A stretch of DNA of 64,000 bases from Tetragonia tetragonoides (lineage: Eukaryota > Streptophyta > Magnoliopsida > Caryophyllales > Aizoaceae), in the NCBI GenBank assembly GCA_038025085.1, contig CM076143.1, positions 37,780,501 to 37,844,500 on the forward strand, in the 5' to 3' direction. Of this stretch, positions 35,911 through 46,959 are shown piece by piece. Each line of letters starts with the position of its first letter. Within the stretch, counting starts at the first letter, position 1. The notes below the pieces were generated by a model. The model was not told where the DNA came from. It did no database searches and was given only the letters and a program-made list of their open reading frames with translations. Both the position numbers and the translations under genes were made by a program.

Positions 35911-36805
35911 AGCGAGACCCAAAATATGATGAGTGTACATTGTTAGTTTCTTATATCATTGATTCAGTTCCATATTTTATTTGATGTGGTTATATGACTT
36001 ATATCTCAATAATCAGACACTACTTCTCAAGTAAATGTGAGTTAGAGATCTTACTTGTACTTCGAAATTTAAAAATTTTGTTTTAAGAATTTTACCACTG
36101 ATTTGATTCGAGGCGATAGGTTTTAAAAGATCCATTAGTCCCAGGATATTAGAAAGTAGTGAAAGTTTTATCATATGGCTAATCCGTTTTGCTCACATAC
36201 AAGCTAATCAAGTTGTTACACGCAGAAGGAGATTCAGGGATAGGTCAAGAGAGAGTGTTATTATTCAATGTCCTGCACAAAAAAGTAATTTTTAAGGAAA
36301 ATGATAAGGCTAAGCATCTTTTTAGCAAAAAAGACAGAATAACATCTTCGCGGAGTTCAAAAAAGCATAGATGGTACTTTATGCACTAAAATGTTATTTG
36401 TGCCATTATTATAATACTAGTTTGTGCCGATGCAATGCAAGATGTTTCTCTTTTCTTAGAAATTGGTAAGTGAGGTTTCTATAAATTTAAAAGACAAAAA
36501 AGACTATAAATCAAAAATTCCGCACAAACCAATTAAGCCAATAACTAGTTTTAATATTAAAAATACTTAAAAAAAAATACCAAATTTGTGACGGTGCTAT
36601 GCATGAAAATCTTATGCAACATTATAAATTAAATAAGAAGCACGACATTACTTAAGCCAAGATAGGTAACATGGTTGTCCACTATGCTTATAAATTTTTT
36701 TTTTTTTAATCTCAAACTCTTTTCATAACTACGAAACTACATTCAAAAAATTAATATTGGGCCAAAGTCAATTTATTGACTAATTAATAATGGTCAACAG
36801 CATGT
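35911..36805. other. AT-rich DNA with a possible Helitron 3' end
   Basis: At 36415-36445 the minus strand reads CTTGCATTGCATCGGCACAA then ACTAGTAT. This resembles a Helitron terminus: short hairpin then CTAGT. The other end could not be found. No gene is supported. Confidence 0.3.
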
Positions 36806-37118
36806 CTTGTGTGGACTTAGTCCACCGTGAACCAAGTAATTTTGAGGGGTGGCTCCAGGTAAAGTAGGGAGTGGCTCCAGGTGAAATAATTTTGAGGGGT
36901 GACTCCAGGTGAAGTAGGGGGTGACTCCAGGTAAAGTAAGGGGGTGACTCCGGGTGAAGTAGGGTGGTGCCAAGTATAAATTTGAACGGTGGCTCTAGGT
37001 AAAGTAGGGGAGGCTCCACTATTAGAGAGGGGTGGCTCCAGGTGAAGTAGGGGGTGGCTCCAGGTGAAATAGGGGGTGACTCCAAGTATTGGTCCACCAT
37101 GGACTAAGTCCACACAAG
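36806..37118. repeat. Minisatellite enclosed by terminal inverted repeats
   Basis: The left end CTTGTGTGGACTTAGTCCAC and the right end GTCCACCATGGACTAAGTCC + ACACAAG are inverted repeats of ~19-28 bp. Between them (36838-37088) lie about eleven imperfect ~20-bp units of the form GGTGGCTCCAGGTGAAGTAG(GG). There are two open minus-strand frames, but they only reflect the repeat. No target-site duplication was seen. Confidence 0.75.
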
Positions 37119-37302
37119 TTTTTGTACTTGGTCAAATATTAAAATGCCAAACTAATTAGCTAAGGGCTAAGTCTAAAACAGCTCATTTGTTAATTAATGG
37201 CCCAATTAAAATGTCTCCATTATATGGTGGTTTAAGTCATTAAGAGATAAAAGGTTCATGACTACATGCCCAATAAGAAGGCCTAAGAAAGAGCATTCTC
37301 TC

Positions 37303-37311
37303 TATAAATAG
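37303..37311 (+). promoter_or_regulatory. TATA-box-like TATAAATAG
   Basis: TCTCTATAAATAGAGAG is a strong TATA context in an otherwise uncharacterised stretch (37120-37510). No gene or LTR can be attached to it with confidence. Confidence 0.25.
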
Positions 37312-37510
37312 AGAGTTGTTGGTTCATTTCAAAGTGTTGAGAAAATCACATAAGGAAACTCTGTTGATTTTTCTCTGCCATCATCATTAAACCTGCAGCT
37401 CTATAAGAAAATCAAAGGATCAAATCTTTCAATCAATTCCGGAGAACAAAACAGCTATGATTTGTGTGAAGTCAGTTCCTAATTCATTAAAAGTTCACAA
37501 TACTACTCAC

Positions 37511-37654
37511 AAATATTTAGGATGTTTAAGATTAGCAAGGGATGAAGGTATTTCACCAGCCAAACTGTTATTTTGTAAGTCCAACGTTATCAGAATCGAC
37601 AATGTTCCGATCTATTCAGGGATCTTGCCAGTAATGCGATTACCTTGCAGTGAC
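37511..37654 (-). pseudogene. Isolated 144-bp LRR exon of an LRR-II/SERK-like receptor kinase
   Basis: The minus strand has an acceptor CACAG, then 144 bases, then GTGAGT. The frame reads SLQGNRITGKIPE, a TAG stop, then IGTLSILITLDLQNNSLAG + EIPSSLANLK. This is two LRRs, and 144 bp (2 x 72) is the size of a two-repeat exon in the LRR-II class (At5g10290-like). No neighbouring exon of such a gene was found on either side. The in-frame stop marks it as a dead fragment. Confidence 0.7.
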
Positions 37655-37894
37655 CTGTGTAACATAGTCAATACATGTCACATTAACCAGAGTCTTTCAA
37701 ACTAATAGACATTATAGACATTTGTCAAAGAGATAAAAATACCATGCTTTATCATTCCACAGAAGGTGAAGCTTGAACAATTTCTATGAATCAATGACGG
37801 GTTGCATTTCAAGATGTAACAACCAAGATCAAATTTTTATTTTTTTATTTATTTTTTAGTAAGGGAGCTTCTCTCTCTAGGATTTCTCTCTGAA

Positions 37895-39134
37895 ATGCTT
37901 GGAGGGCAAAAAGGCAAGAGAGGTCGACCCAAAAAAAATAAAACACCAGATCATGAGAGTGAGTTCGAGGATGACAATGGAGTGAGGAACCGTTGTCAAT
38001 GGATGCAAGGAAGACGAAAGCGATTCTTCAGATTCAAGGAATTACTCCATTGGATCTAGAGGAAGCTCTGAAAGTGATGAGTGCTCGGAAGGAGAAGGAA
38101 GTGCTATCACCAGCATCATCTTCTGCAACAACATGGGCAGATGAGATGGATGCGACAGATACACAACAGGTAAACCCTAGCTCTCCTCTTAATTCGAATG
38201 GGAAGAAGAAACCTAGGATTAAGATTGACTTATGTGACATTGAGGAAGAGGTTAACTTCTGGAATTCGGCCATTTATTGTTACCTAATTGGGGGTACTCC
38301 ACCTGAGAAGGTTATGGATGATTATTTTCGTAGTATTTGGGGGAAATGGGGAATTGATAAAATTTCTGCTATGCCTAATGGTGTGTTCTTAGTGAGATTT
38401 CATTCAATGGAATCGAGAGTGAAAGTTCTGAATAAGGACCTAGGGTTTTTGGTAATAAGCCTCTAATTGTGAGGGGGTGGCATTCTAATGTTGATTTGCG
38501 TAAGGAGACTGTGAAGAAGGTCCCTGTATGGGTCAGGCTCCCTGGGCTTGATTTAAAGTATTGGGGGTGACTTAGTTTGAGTAAAATTGTTAGTAGCATT
38601 GGGACCCCTGTGAAAGCAGATACAACAACATCTCAGAGGGATAGAATACAATTTGCTCGTGTTATGGTGGAAGTAGATATTGAGCAGGAATATCCACTTG
38701 AAGTGGGGTTTGACAATGAGAATGGTAAGGAGGAAGTGCAGAAGGTTAAATATGAGTGGCTCCCACTCAAGTGTACTGAATGTAACGGTATAGGCCATGA
38801 TGGGGAAGCCTGCAAGAAGAAGGAGATAGAGAGGAGGGCTAAAAGAGCACAGTATAGAAAGGAAAAAGCAACAAGAAATGCTGAAAAGAATACCAGTCAG
38901 AAAGGTGGTAGTACCGGGGGAGAGCACATTGAGGGGCCTGTTGTTCCTGGGAGAGTGCAACCTATTGCAAGCTCTTCAATCCCAGTTACTAATGCTTTTA
39001 GTGTCCTAGGAAGTGAAGACAATCCAGATGGTGATGCTCATGTCTCAGAAATTTTGTTAGTGTTGAATGAAAACCAGAAAGGCAGTGAGGAACTGAATAA
39101 GGGCGGGGGTCATCCCTCTTCAAGTAATGGATAA
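37895..39134 (+). pseudogene. LINE ORF1 (RNA-binding, CCHC zinc knuckle), broken
   Basis: The start ATG at 37895 gives GKRGRPKKNKTP, an AT-hook-like basic stretch. A frameshift near 37990-38000 moves to the frame of MDARKTKAILQIQGITPLDL; another near 38455 and a TGA at 38568-38570 follow. The later part holds PVWVRLPGLDLKYWG and the knuckle CTECNGIGHDGEACKKKE (C-x2-C-x4-H-x4-C), then a basic tail. The protein would coat the LINE RNA. Confidence 0.85.
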
Positions 39135-42100
39135 TTGGGGATTTTGGAATGTTCGGGGGATGAATAAACCTACCAAACAAGTTGAGATCCGTTGGTGGCT
39201 TCAGCTGCAAAAAGCAGGTTTATTTGGTCTCTTGGAAACCAAGGTGAAGACTGCAAACTTCCCTTTGGTTTCGGGTAGCTTTGGACATGAGTGGAGCTTC
39301 TCTACCAATAACTCATGTCACAATGGTGGAAGGGTGTGGGTAATTTGGAGACCATCTGTGTTTTATGTGACTGTTGTTTCTAAAACCTCACAACTTGTAA
39401 ACTGTGAGGTTGTTCATTGTGGTACTGGGAAGCAATTTCAATGCACGTTTGTCTATGGTTTCAATGATGAGGGTTTAAGGAAGGTGTTATGGGAAGACCT
39501 TGGTAGGATACATAGTTCTACTAAGGGTCCATGAGTAGTGTGTGGGGACTTCAACTGTGTCCTGCAATTAACTGAAAGAGTAGGAGGCAATTTGGTTACT
39601 TTGTCAGAGGTGGAGGATTTCAGAGGATGTGTAAACTCTTGGGACCTGCATGAATTAAAAACATGTGGAGCCTTTTTCACTTGGAATAATAAACAGAAGG
39701 CATGTGATAGAATTTTGAGTCGTTTGGATAGGGTCCTTGTGAATGATGATTGGTTAAACCTTTTTCAGCAGCTCCATGGTAAACTTCTTACCTGAGGGTT
39801 TGTTTGATCACACCCCAGGGATTGTTTGCTGCTTCCCTGAGATGAAAATTGGGTATAAACCATTCAAGTACTACAATATGTGGAGCCAGGCGTGTGAGTT
39901 TGAGGAGATTGTGAAAGCAAGCTGGGAGACTGCAGTTAGTGGGACTCTTATGTATAGAGTTGTTTCAAAACTGAAACTCCTCAAGAAGAAGTTGTTATTA
40001 TTGAATAAGAGCAAGTTCAGTGCAATTGAAAAACGTGCAAAGGATGCGTTGCAATCACTTACACAATGCCAGCTTGCTTTACAGAAACACCTAGGAGATT
40101 CTGTGATAGACAATAATGGGAGAGAGAGAGGCTAGTAGAGAGTACAGAGTCACAAATAAAGCCAAGAATAGTTTTTTGAGGCAAAAAGCAAAGGCTCATT
40201 GGCTACAAGAAGGGGATATGAACACAACTTTCTTCCATTCTTGTATAAGGAACAGAAGATATTACAACAAAGTTTACAGCATCAAAACCATGGCTGGTGA
40301 CCTGGTGACTCATCCACAGGAGGTAGCAGATGCGTTTGTGCAGTACTATACAAAGCTTTTGGGGTCCAGTACAAAGTCAAGACAACATGTTAATCAAGGG
40401 GTGGTGCAGACAGGGCCTGTGTTGACTGGTGATCACCATGATATACTCTTAAAGCCTGTTGATGTAGAGGAGATTAAGGACTCTTTATTCTCAGTCCCTG
40501 ATAATAAAGCGCCAGGATTAGATGGATACAGCAGTAAGTTCTTCAAGGATGCTTGGCCTATTATTGGATCTGAAGTAACAAAGGCAGTACTTGACTTCTT
40601 CTCTTCAGGTAAACTGCTAACTCAAGTGAACACTACTATTTTGTCTATGGTTCCCAAGATAGCAACTCCTACTTCAGTTACGGAATTCAGACCAATAGCT
40701 TGTTGTACAATATTATATAAATGTGTGGGTAAAGTAATCTGCAAGAGACTTAAGCTTGTATTGCCTGATATTATTTCTGAAACCCAAGAAGCTTTTGTAG
40801 AGGGCAGACAAATAGTGCAAAACATTATGATATGTCAGGATCTTCTCAAATTTTATGGGAGAAAATCTATAACATCTAGATGTCTTATGAAGATAGACCT
40901 TAAAAAGGCTTATGACTCAATTGAATAGGGTTTTCTAGAAGAGATGTTGGATGCAATGAATTTCCCTCACAAGTTCAAGAAGTGGGTCATGACATGTGTG
41001 CAATCCACCAAATACACAATTTCTCTGAATGGTGGGCTGTTTGGGTACTTTGCAGGGGGTAGAGGTTTGAGACAAGGGGATCCCTTATCCCCTCTCCTCT
41101 TTGTCATCTGTATGGAATATTTGACCAGAATTTTTAATGTGGTGGGACAACAACCTGGATTCAAATATCACCCTATGTGCAAAGAGTTGAACCTCACCCA
41201 TTTATGTTTTGCTGATGATTTGCTTGCATTCTGTGTTGGGGATGTGTATTCTATGCAACTGCTACTGCAAGGGTTTAAGTATTTTTCTGTGACTTCTGGC
41301 TTGGTTATGAATGAGAATAAGTCAGAAATGTTCTTGGGGAACGTCTCAGAGGAGGTTAAGGGAGTGATGATTCAGCTATCTGGATTCAGAGTAGGCACAA
41401 TCCCTTTTAGATATCTAGGAGTTTCTGTCTCTTCTAGAAGACTAAATGAAGTTGAATGTGATTGTCTAATAGACAAAATGTGTGCCAAGATCAGAACTTG
41501 GAGCTCAAAACATTTATCTTATGCTGGTCGTGTACAATTGGTGAACTCAGTGCTTCTGTCAATTCATACATACTGGTCAGCAGTGTTTGTCTTGCCTAAA
41601 ATGGTGCTAGATAAAATCTCAGCTGTCTGTAGGAATTATTTGTGGGAAGGGAGGTTAACATACTCTAAAGCCCCTCCAGTATCCTAGGCAAAGATATGCC
41701 AACGCAAGAGCAAGGGTGGGTTTAGCATTAGGGATGTGCATGTCTGGAATGTGGCCTCCATGGGGAAGTATACCTGGCTGATTTCTACAGAGGCTACTAC
41801 ACTATGGGTCAGATGGGTCCATCACTTGTATATGAACAATGGAAACTGGAAAGAGCATGAGCCTCCAAGTAGTTCTAGTTGGGCTTGGAGGAAGCTCTGC
41901 AAGGTGAAAGACCAATTAGCTGCAGGGTTTAATGGAAATGCATGGGGACAGAACAACAAGAAGGTATATACAACAACAAGTGGCTATAAGTGGCTGAAAA
42001 AGTGTGATGAGAAGGTGAAATGGGCTGTATGGGTATGGAACAAGGTGAACATTCCAAAACATTCCTTTATTTGCTGGCTTGCAATGCAAAAGAAATTAAG

Positions 42101-42800
42101 AACTAGAGCCTGGTACTTCAGCATTGGTTGTGGAGATGATAATAACTGTCTGATCTGTGGTACTCAAGCAGAAACGCAGGAGCACCTTTTCTTTGACTGC
42201 TTTACAGAAATAAGTGCTATGACATAATATGTGACTGGCTGCAAATCAGGGTAAACAAGGGGTATGAGAAGCTTTGGTTGTGGGTACATAGAAGGTACAG
42301 GGGATCAAGCTTCAGGAAGAAGGTGATCTATGCTGTAATTGCAGGACTAGTCTACTACGGCCTAGCTTGTGAGTAGCTTCTACTTTTCCCCCTATTTTCC
42401 CTAACAAACCATTCCCTCCACCTCCTTCTCACACCCATTTTCAACTTCTAAAAAGTTTAAACTACCCCCTAGGACCCCCTAGAAGCCCCAAAAGTAGAAT
42501 TATCAAATTGGAGCTTCTACTTTTGGGCCTCTCAAGGGGTGTTTTGAGCTTCTTAGAAGCTGAAAATGAGGGGAAGGAGGAGGTGGATGGGGAGGTTTGT
42601 GGGGAAAAAGAGGGGGAAAACTAGAATTTCCTCACAAGTTAGGCCAAACACCACCTACATAAGGAAGGCCAGGAATTCAACTTTCTGGGATCAAACAATA
42701 CTAGTACCAGAAATAAGCATGAGAAATTTGAAGAATGATATTAAGATGAGAACCCTTAGTCTGCTGACCGAGAAAATAGTAGATAAGGATAGAAATTGGT
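39127..42800 (+). pseudogene. LINE ORF2 (endonuclease, reverse transcriptase), broken
   Basis: ATG 39127 overlaps the ORF1 stop by 8 bases. Domains in order: apurinic-type endonuclease (WNVRGMNKPTKQ, LLETKVK, VVCGDFNCVL), RT (APGLDGYSSKFFKDAW, EFRPIACCTILYK, GLRQGDPLSPLLF, catalytic FADD in HLCFADDLLAF at ~41200), and zf-RVT (HSFICWLAMQKKLRTRAW, CLICG..AETQEHLFFDC). Stops at 39532 (TGA), 40926 (TAG) and 41685 (TAG) fall where Trp is expected. Frameshifts occur near 39776, 40116 and 42210. The end (KARNSTFWDQTILVPE) resumes after the inserted MITE at ~42660. Confidence 0.88.
42359..42645. mobile_element. Foldback MITE inserted in the LINE ORF2
   Basis: The left end GGCCTAGCTTGTGAGTAGCT and the inverted right end GGCCTAACTTGTGAGGAAAT continue as inverted repeats for ~35 bp (..TTCTA..TTTTCCCCCT). 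The interior also pairs (AGCTTCTACTTTTGGG with CCCCAAAAGTAGAA). CTAC next to each end is a possible short duplication. The LINE frame reads VYY before it and IRKARNSTFW after it. Confidence 0.8.
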
Positions 42801-43290
42801 ATACTTAACTTGTACAGAGTCAATTTTGAATAGCTTATAGTTGTTATATTTTGATATAGGAGGTATAAGTAGATGCTAGGCGGTATGGTTTTTTGTTCAG
42901 TGGTATCAGGGTATGCCCTGATTTAGAGTTTGTAAACGATGAGTTTTTTTGGTAATGATAATTGTAATTTTTTACCAAAAAAAAAATAAAAAAATGTACC
43001 AACCAATTCGACAATTTTGCTATACTAGGGATGTGAGGAAAACGGTACATTCTTTGTTGTCTCTGTTGTATGTTGTGACTATATGGACTACTCTTGTGCC
43101 AAATCTGGAGCAATGATATATTATACGCGGATTGACATCTAAATTTGGGGTGGGATAGTGTAACTGTGTAAGGATTGCTAATCACTCTCCACTCAGATCA
43201 AACGGTTTCAGCTACTACTGCTGAAGGACGACATTTCTTGGTTAGCAGACTAAATAGTAAAAAACGATAGAAACAATAAAACATTTGATT

Positions 43291-43630
43291 TGAGAACAAA
43301 CCTTGTTGAAAAGAACCTTAAATCTAGGACGCATTAAACCACTGGTAAGTCTAAAGTCCCTACATTGTTTATCCACTGTAAACAATACTCTTTACCACCT
43401 TCATTAATAATCATTATATCCAGTATCTGTTTACCCACTATAATCCATACTTTTTTTATTTGAAAACAAACCTTGTTGAAAAGAACCTTAAATCTAGGAC
43501 GCCTTAAATCACTCGTAAGTTTAAAGTCCCTACTTTGTTTACCCACTGTAAACCATACTATTTACCACCTTCATCAATAATCATTATATCCAGTATCTGT
43601 TTACCCACTGTAATTCATACTTTTTTACCA
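43291..43630. repeat. Two-copy tandem repeat, 170-bp unit
   Basis: The block starting TTGAGAACAAACCTTGTTGA / TTGAAAACAAACC recurs exactly 170 bases later. Both contain TTAAATCTAGGACGC, AAAGTCCCTAC, CACTGTAAAC and CATTATATCCAGTATCTG + TTTACCCACT. The copies differ at roughly a dozen positions. No coding frame is shared. Confidence 0.9.
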
Positions 43631-44664
43631 TCTTCATCAATATTCACCATTATCCAACATCAGGTTGTTTAACAGGTTATTAGTCAAATGCAACATGAAT
43701 ACTAGGTTGCCTGGTTCAGTACCAAGGTGGGAATCCGCCTCTCCATAACACACGATGAAAATCACCATCCTTTGAACCTCTTTCAAAGAGAATATCAAAA
43801 TCCTTGGCCACACTCCTCTTTCCTCATCCATAGTAGACTAAAAAATGCATAACCTTGGCTTGACAATTCGGATTAACAAGTCGGGTTAGGGTTCGATTTC
43901 GGGTAAGTGATAAAAATGATCAAAAACGATGTGAAATGTTAAAAATAAGTAATGTCTTTTTATGCAAAAAAAATAAAATCAGGTCGAGTTTAGGTCAAGA
44001 ACAGATCGGGTTGGTTCGGGTAGGGTTGGGTCGGGTTTTTCTTAGTAAAACCCTAACTCCCTCCACATTGGCACTCAATCTTAAACAACGTTGTTAAGCC
44101 AAAATCAATTCCAAACCTTTCTGGTGGTATGCAAAATCACATTTCAGTTCCGCAGCACCCTTACAGTTGAGGCATTGCGAGTTACACATCAGCATTAGCC
44201 TAATTGGCTCACCAAGATTATCAGGACGCAACCTTAGAATATGGTTGCGGATCTCCCTAAGAGAGAAGAAGTATTGAGACACTAGGACAGTTACAACCTC
44301 TTCACCTCTCTTTAAAAGAAAGGAGAATCTCTCTTCAAAATAGAGGAGAAGAGCTTGTATTGGAAATTGTTCTTTTCGAGACGCATACTCTTTAACTACT
44401 ATTCTCTAGATCTCCACCTAGCTGTCCTCTCAGTCTCGACCTAACTGTTGGAGGTAGCTCCAGCTTCTCGTAGCAAAACTATCAGGTATCACTTCGCTAG
44501 TTATGACAAGCGTCAGGAATAAAAACAAGGTGGGAGGTCAATTGTTTAGTAAAACCCCGAGTATTTTCAGTATTTTCTGAAAATGATTTATTATTATATT
44601 TGTTGATTTGGCTGTATTATTTTTTTATTTGCTTATTATTTGCTATTAAGTTAATAGATATTTG
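43631..44664. other. Intergenic DNA, no supported gene
   Basis: A minus frame at 43637-43831 (starting MDEERGVWPRIL) has no recognised family. At 43880-44040 GGGTTAGGGTTCG, GGTTGGTTCGGGTAGGG motifs suggest another MITE end, without clear limits. Confidence 0.4.
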
Positions 44665-45311
44665 TAGGGGTGAGTGCAAGCGGGTACCCATCGGGTATTG
44701 CACTACCCGGAATCGAAATTTGATCCACCGATGCCTAATTCGTAGGAATTGGAATTGGAATTGGTTGCACCGGTTCCTAAATCTTAGGAATTGGAATTGA
44801 ATCCACCGAGTACCCACCGGTTCCTGGGTACCCAAGTCCACATTAAATTAAAATTTTATTATTTTCTAAATCAAATAAATGTATATTTTAATAATAAAAA
44901 AAATTAATTATAATATTACACTAACAATTATTAGTTGCCAAAAATACCGCAAACATAGAATCAAATACTATAATCAAAATACTTAACATTGTAAATCAAA
45001 ATTTAATTAACGTAGACAATTATTTAATTATTAATATTACAATTATAATAACTAAAACATTAAAATTACAAATACAAATTTTTTAAACAACCAAACTTAC
45101 TAGAAAATCAACATTCTTTATTTCTAACAAAGGTGCCAAACCGATTTCGCTTCCCAAAAGTAAGGAATTGGAATTGAAATTGGTTGGTACCGGTTTCTAT
45201 TTTTGGGAATTGGAATTGGAGTTGGTTAGACCGGTTCCGGTTACAGAACCACCGAATTCTAAACCAATTTAGATTCCGGTACTGGGTACCCGAAATTTTT
45301 GCTCACGCCTA
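44665..45311. mobile_element. hAT-type non-autonomous element (family A, copy 2)
   Basis: A perfect 8-bp duplication GATATTTG flanks it (44657-44664 and 45312-45319). The ends TAGGGGTGAG and CTCACGCCTA are inverted repeats. It is homologous to 8896-9648 in reverse orientation, including the terminal GGGTACCC and GGAATTGGAATTGG motifs and the AT-rich centre. It is ~100 bp shorter than copy 1 and has no transposase. Confidence 0.9.
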
Positions 45312-45409
45312 GATATTTGTGCTTATGTTTATCTCCTTATTGATTTTTTTGTTTCTTATAGAAAGGGGTTTTTTTTAACCCACCGCCTCCCTAATCCTTA
45401 TCTCATTAT

Positions 45410-45795
45410 TAGGGTTGTTCAAAAGAATCCGTATCCGAGCATCCGATCCGAAAATCCGATCCGAAAATCCGAATATCAGATCCGGAATTTTGGATACGGA
45501 TTCGGATTTCAACTTTGAAAATTTCGGATATTTTTTGAATATTTCGGATACGGATATCCGAAACTATCTGAAAATATCCAATTTGTTTGGATTTTATGGA
45601 AAAATTTCGGATACTTTCGAATTCGGATATCCAAAATATCCAAAAAATAACCAAATTAAAGTCAATTAAAACAGAATAAAATTAACTTTTTTGGATATAA
45701 GATATCGGAGTATCCGAATCCAAAATTCAGGATACGGATTCGGACATCAAAATTCACTATCCGAAATTTCGGATATCTTGTTATGAACAGCCCTA
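45410..45795. mobile_element. hAT-type MITE made of ATCCGAA/TTCGGAT motifs (family C)
   Basis: The ends are TAGGGTTGTTCA and TGAACAGCCCTA. The flanks CTCATTAT (45402-45409) and CTCATTAA (45796-45803) form an 8-bp duplication with one change. The whole interior is strand-symmetric (ATCCGAAAATCCG, CGGATATCCG), so both strands are open over ~80 codons as an artefact. Confidence 0.85.
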
Positions 45796-45897
45796 CTCAT
45801 TAAATGAAGTCAGTTAACCCCTATTTAGTTTCCTGCTTCTCCATTTGTTCTCCTTCTTTTTTGAGCGCCTAAACCCACAACACATCACCATCACCAT

Positions 45898-46548
45898 CAG
45901 GGGCGGAGCTAAGGGGACCAGTGGAGGCCGTGGTCCCCCCAATAATTCTGAAATGTTTTAAATACTATATTGCGTAATATCAAGACATATGTTGAAGCTT
46001 TCTTAGTTGGTGGGAGAAGCATGCCTGCTTCATTATAGCCTGATGTCGCAGGATCAAAACCTAGGCTACTCCATTTTCAGCTCCTCTTATTCATTCCCTT
46101 TCTGTTTTTTATTTTATTGTTTTACTGTTTTCAGTCACCAGCATTTACAAATTACAAGTGAAAAAATATTTTCCACCATTGGTTTTCTCTTGGTTCTTAC
46201 TCCTTAATATCATTTCCTAAATACCTTTTTATGAGGCGCCTCATCTTGAGACCGCTTCATACGAGTTTTTGTGTTCAACTATATTATCGAAGGAGTAATT
46301 TTTTTAAATTACTGTATTTGTTATTTATTTTTGGTTGTTCTTTAATGGTTTTTATCCAAAATGAAGAATGACTGTGCTTTAAGAAACTAAACTTTCCACA
46401 ATTTACCTAGGTTAAAAAAGGTCTTGTAAATTATTATTTTGTAATTAAATTTTTTTTTATCAAAGAAAAACCTAAGTAATGAAAGACCGATGGTAAAATT
46501 AATTTTTTATGCAAGTTTGGTCCCCCCCTAAAAATTTTCTGGCTTCTG
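45898..46548. mobile_element. hAT-type non-autonomous element (CAGGGGCGGAGC type, family D)
   Basis: It begins CAGGGGCGGAGCTAAGGGGA and ends AAAATTTTCTGGCTTCTG. The flanks ATCACCAT (45890-45897, 46549-46556) are identical, but they sit in a CAT-rich stretch, so the duplication is slightly less certain. GTGGTCCCCCC near the left end mirrors TTGGTCCCCCC near the right. No transposase is present. Confidence 0.75.
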
Positions 46549-46556
46549 ATCACCAT

Positions 46557-46959
46557 CACCACTTTGCTCACTCGCCAGAACCACCATCACCATCTTTTCA
46601 ATATGTTCTCTCTCTCCCTTAAACTTTACTGCTAGTGTTCTTGGTTTGCTCGTGAAGATAGAACTTCCTCTCCCCTGTTTCTCCTGTTTCGTGCGTGATT
46701 GTTGCTGCTGCGATGCTAGGGGTGATTGCCTACCACCGCTTGTGGTGTGGCCATGGTCTGGGTTCCGGACAGTGACCGACTTCGTGTTTTACGACGTTTC
46801 ACTCCTCTCTTTCTCTCTCTCTCTCTTTGCGCGGTTTGTTCATCAAACCCTGGATTAGTTTATTTTGTTGTGATTATATGAACTACACTTGTACATGAAT
46901 CAAAATGATGATGTGGTGGTGTAATATGATTGAAAGCACCACTATCAATTATACATTGA
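46557..46959. other. Intergenic DNA, no supported gene
   Basis: A 70-codon plus frame (46646-46858) has no recognisable domain and ends in a CT-rich run; it is not annotated as a gene. Confidence 0.4.

Larger units (their letters stand above)
37827..42993 (+). mobile_element. Nearly full-length L1-type LINE retrotransposon (inactive)
   Basis: A 13-bp target-site duplication ATGTA(A/C)CAACCAA flanks it (37814-37826, 42994-43006; one mismatch) and it ends in an A-rich tail. It carries both ORFs of plant L1 elements in order: ORF1 with a CCHC knuckle, then ORF2 with endonuclease, reverse transcriptase and zf-RVT. Several stops and frameshifts inactivate both. A ~290-bp foldback MITE interrupts the C-terminal part of ORF2. 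Confidence 0.9.

Noticed and set aside
36838..37088. CRISPR-like array
   Set aside because: The units are contiguous imperfect repeats without unique spacers, in plant DNA.
36780..37113. Two ~100-codon minus-strand frames with Pro/Thr/Trp repeats (TPYFTWSHP)
   Set aside because: They are translations of the 20-bp minisatellite in different phases.
37303..37440. Possible LTR or pararetroviral promoter (TATAAATAGAG followed by a leader-like stretch)
   Set aside because: No second LTR, primer site or coding region could be linked to it; kept only as a weak TATA-like signal.
45409..45669. Overlapping 80-codon frames on both strands rich in Ile/Arg/Asp
   Set aside because: The hAT MITE interior is a strand-symmetric ATCCGAA repeat, so both strands stay open by composition.
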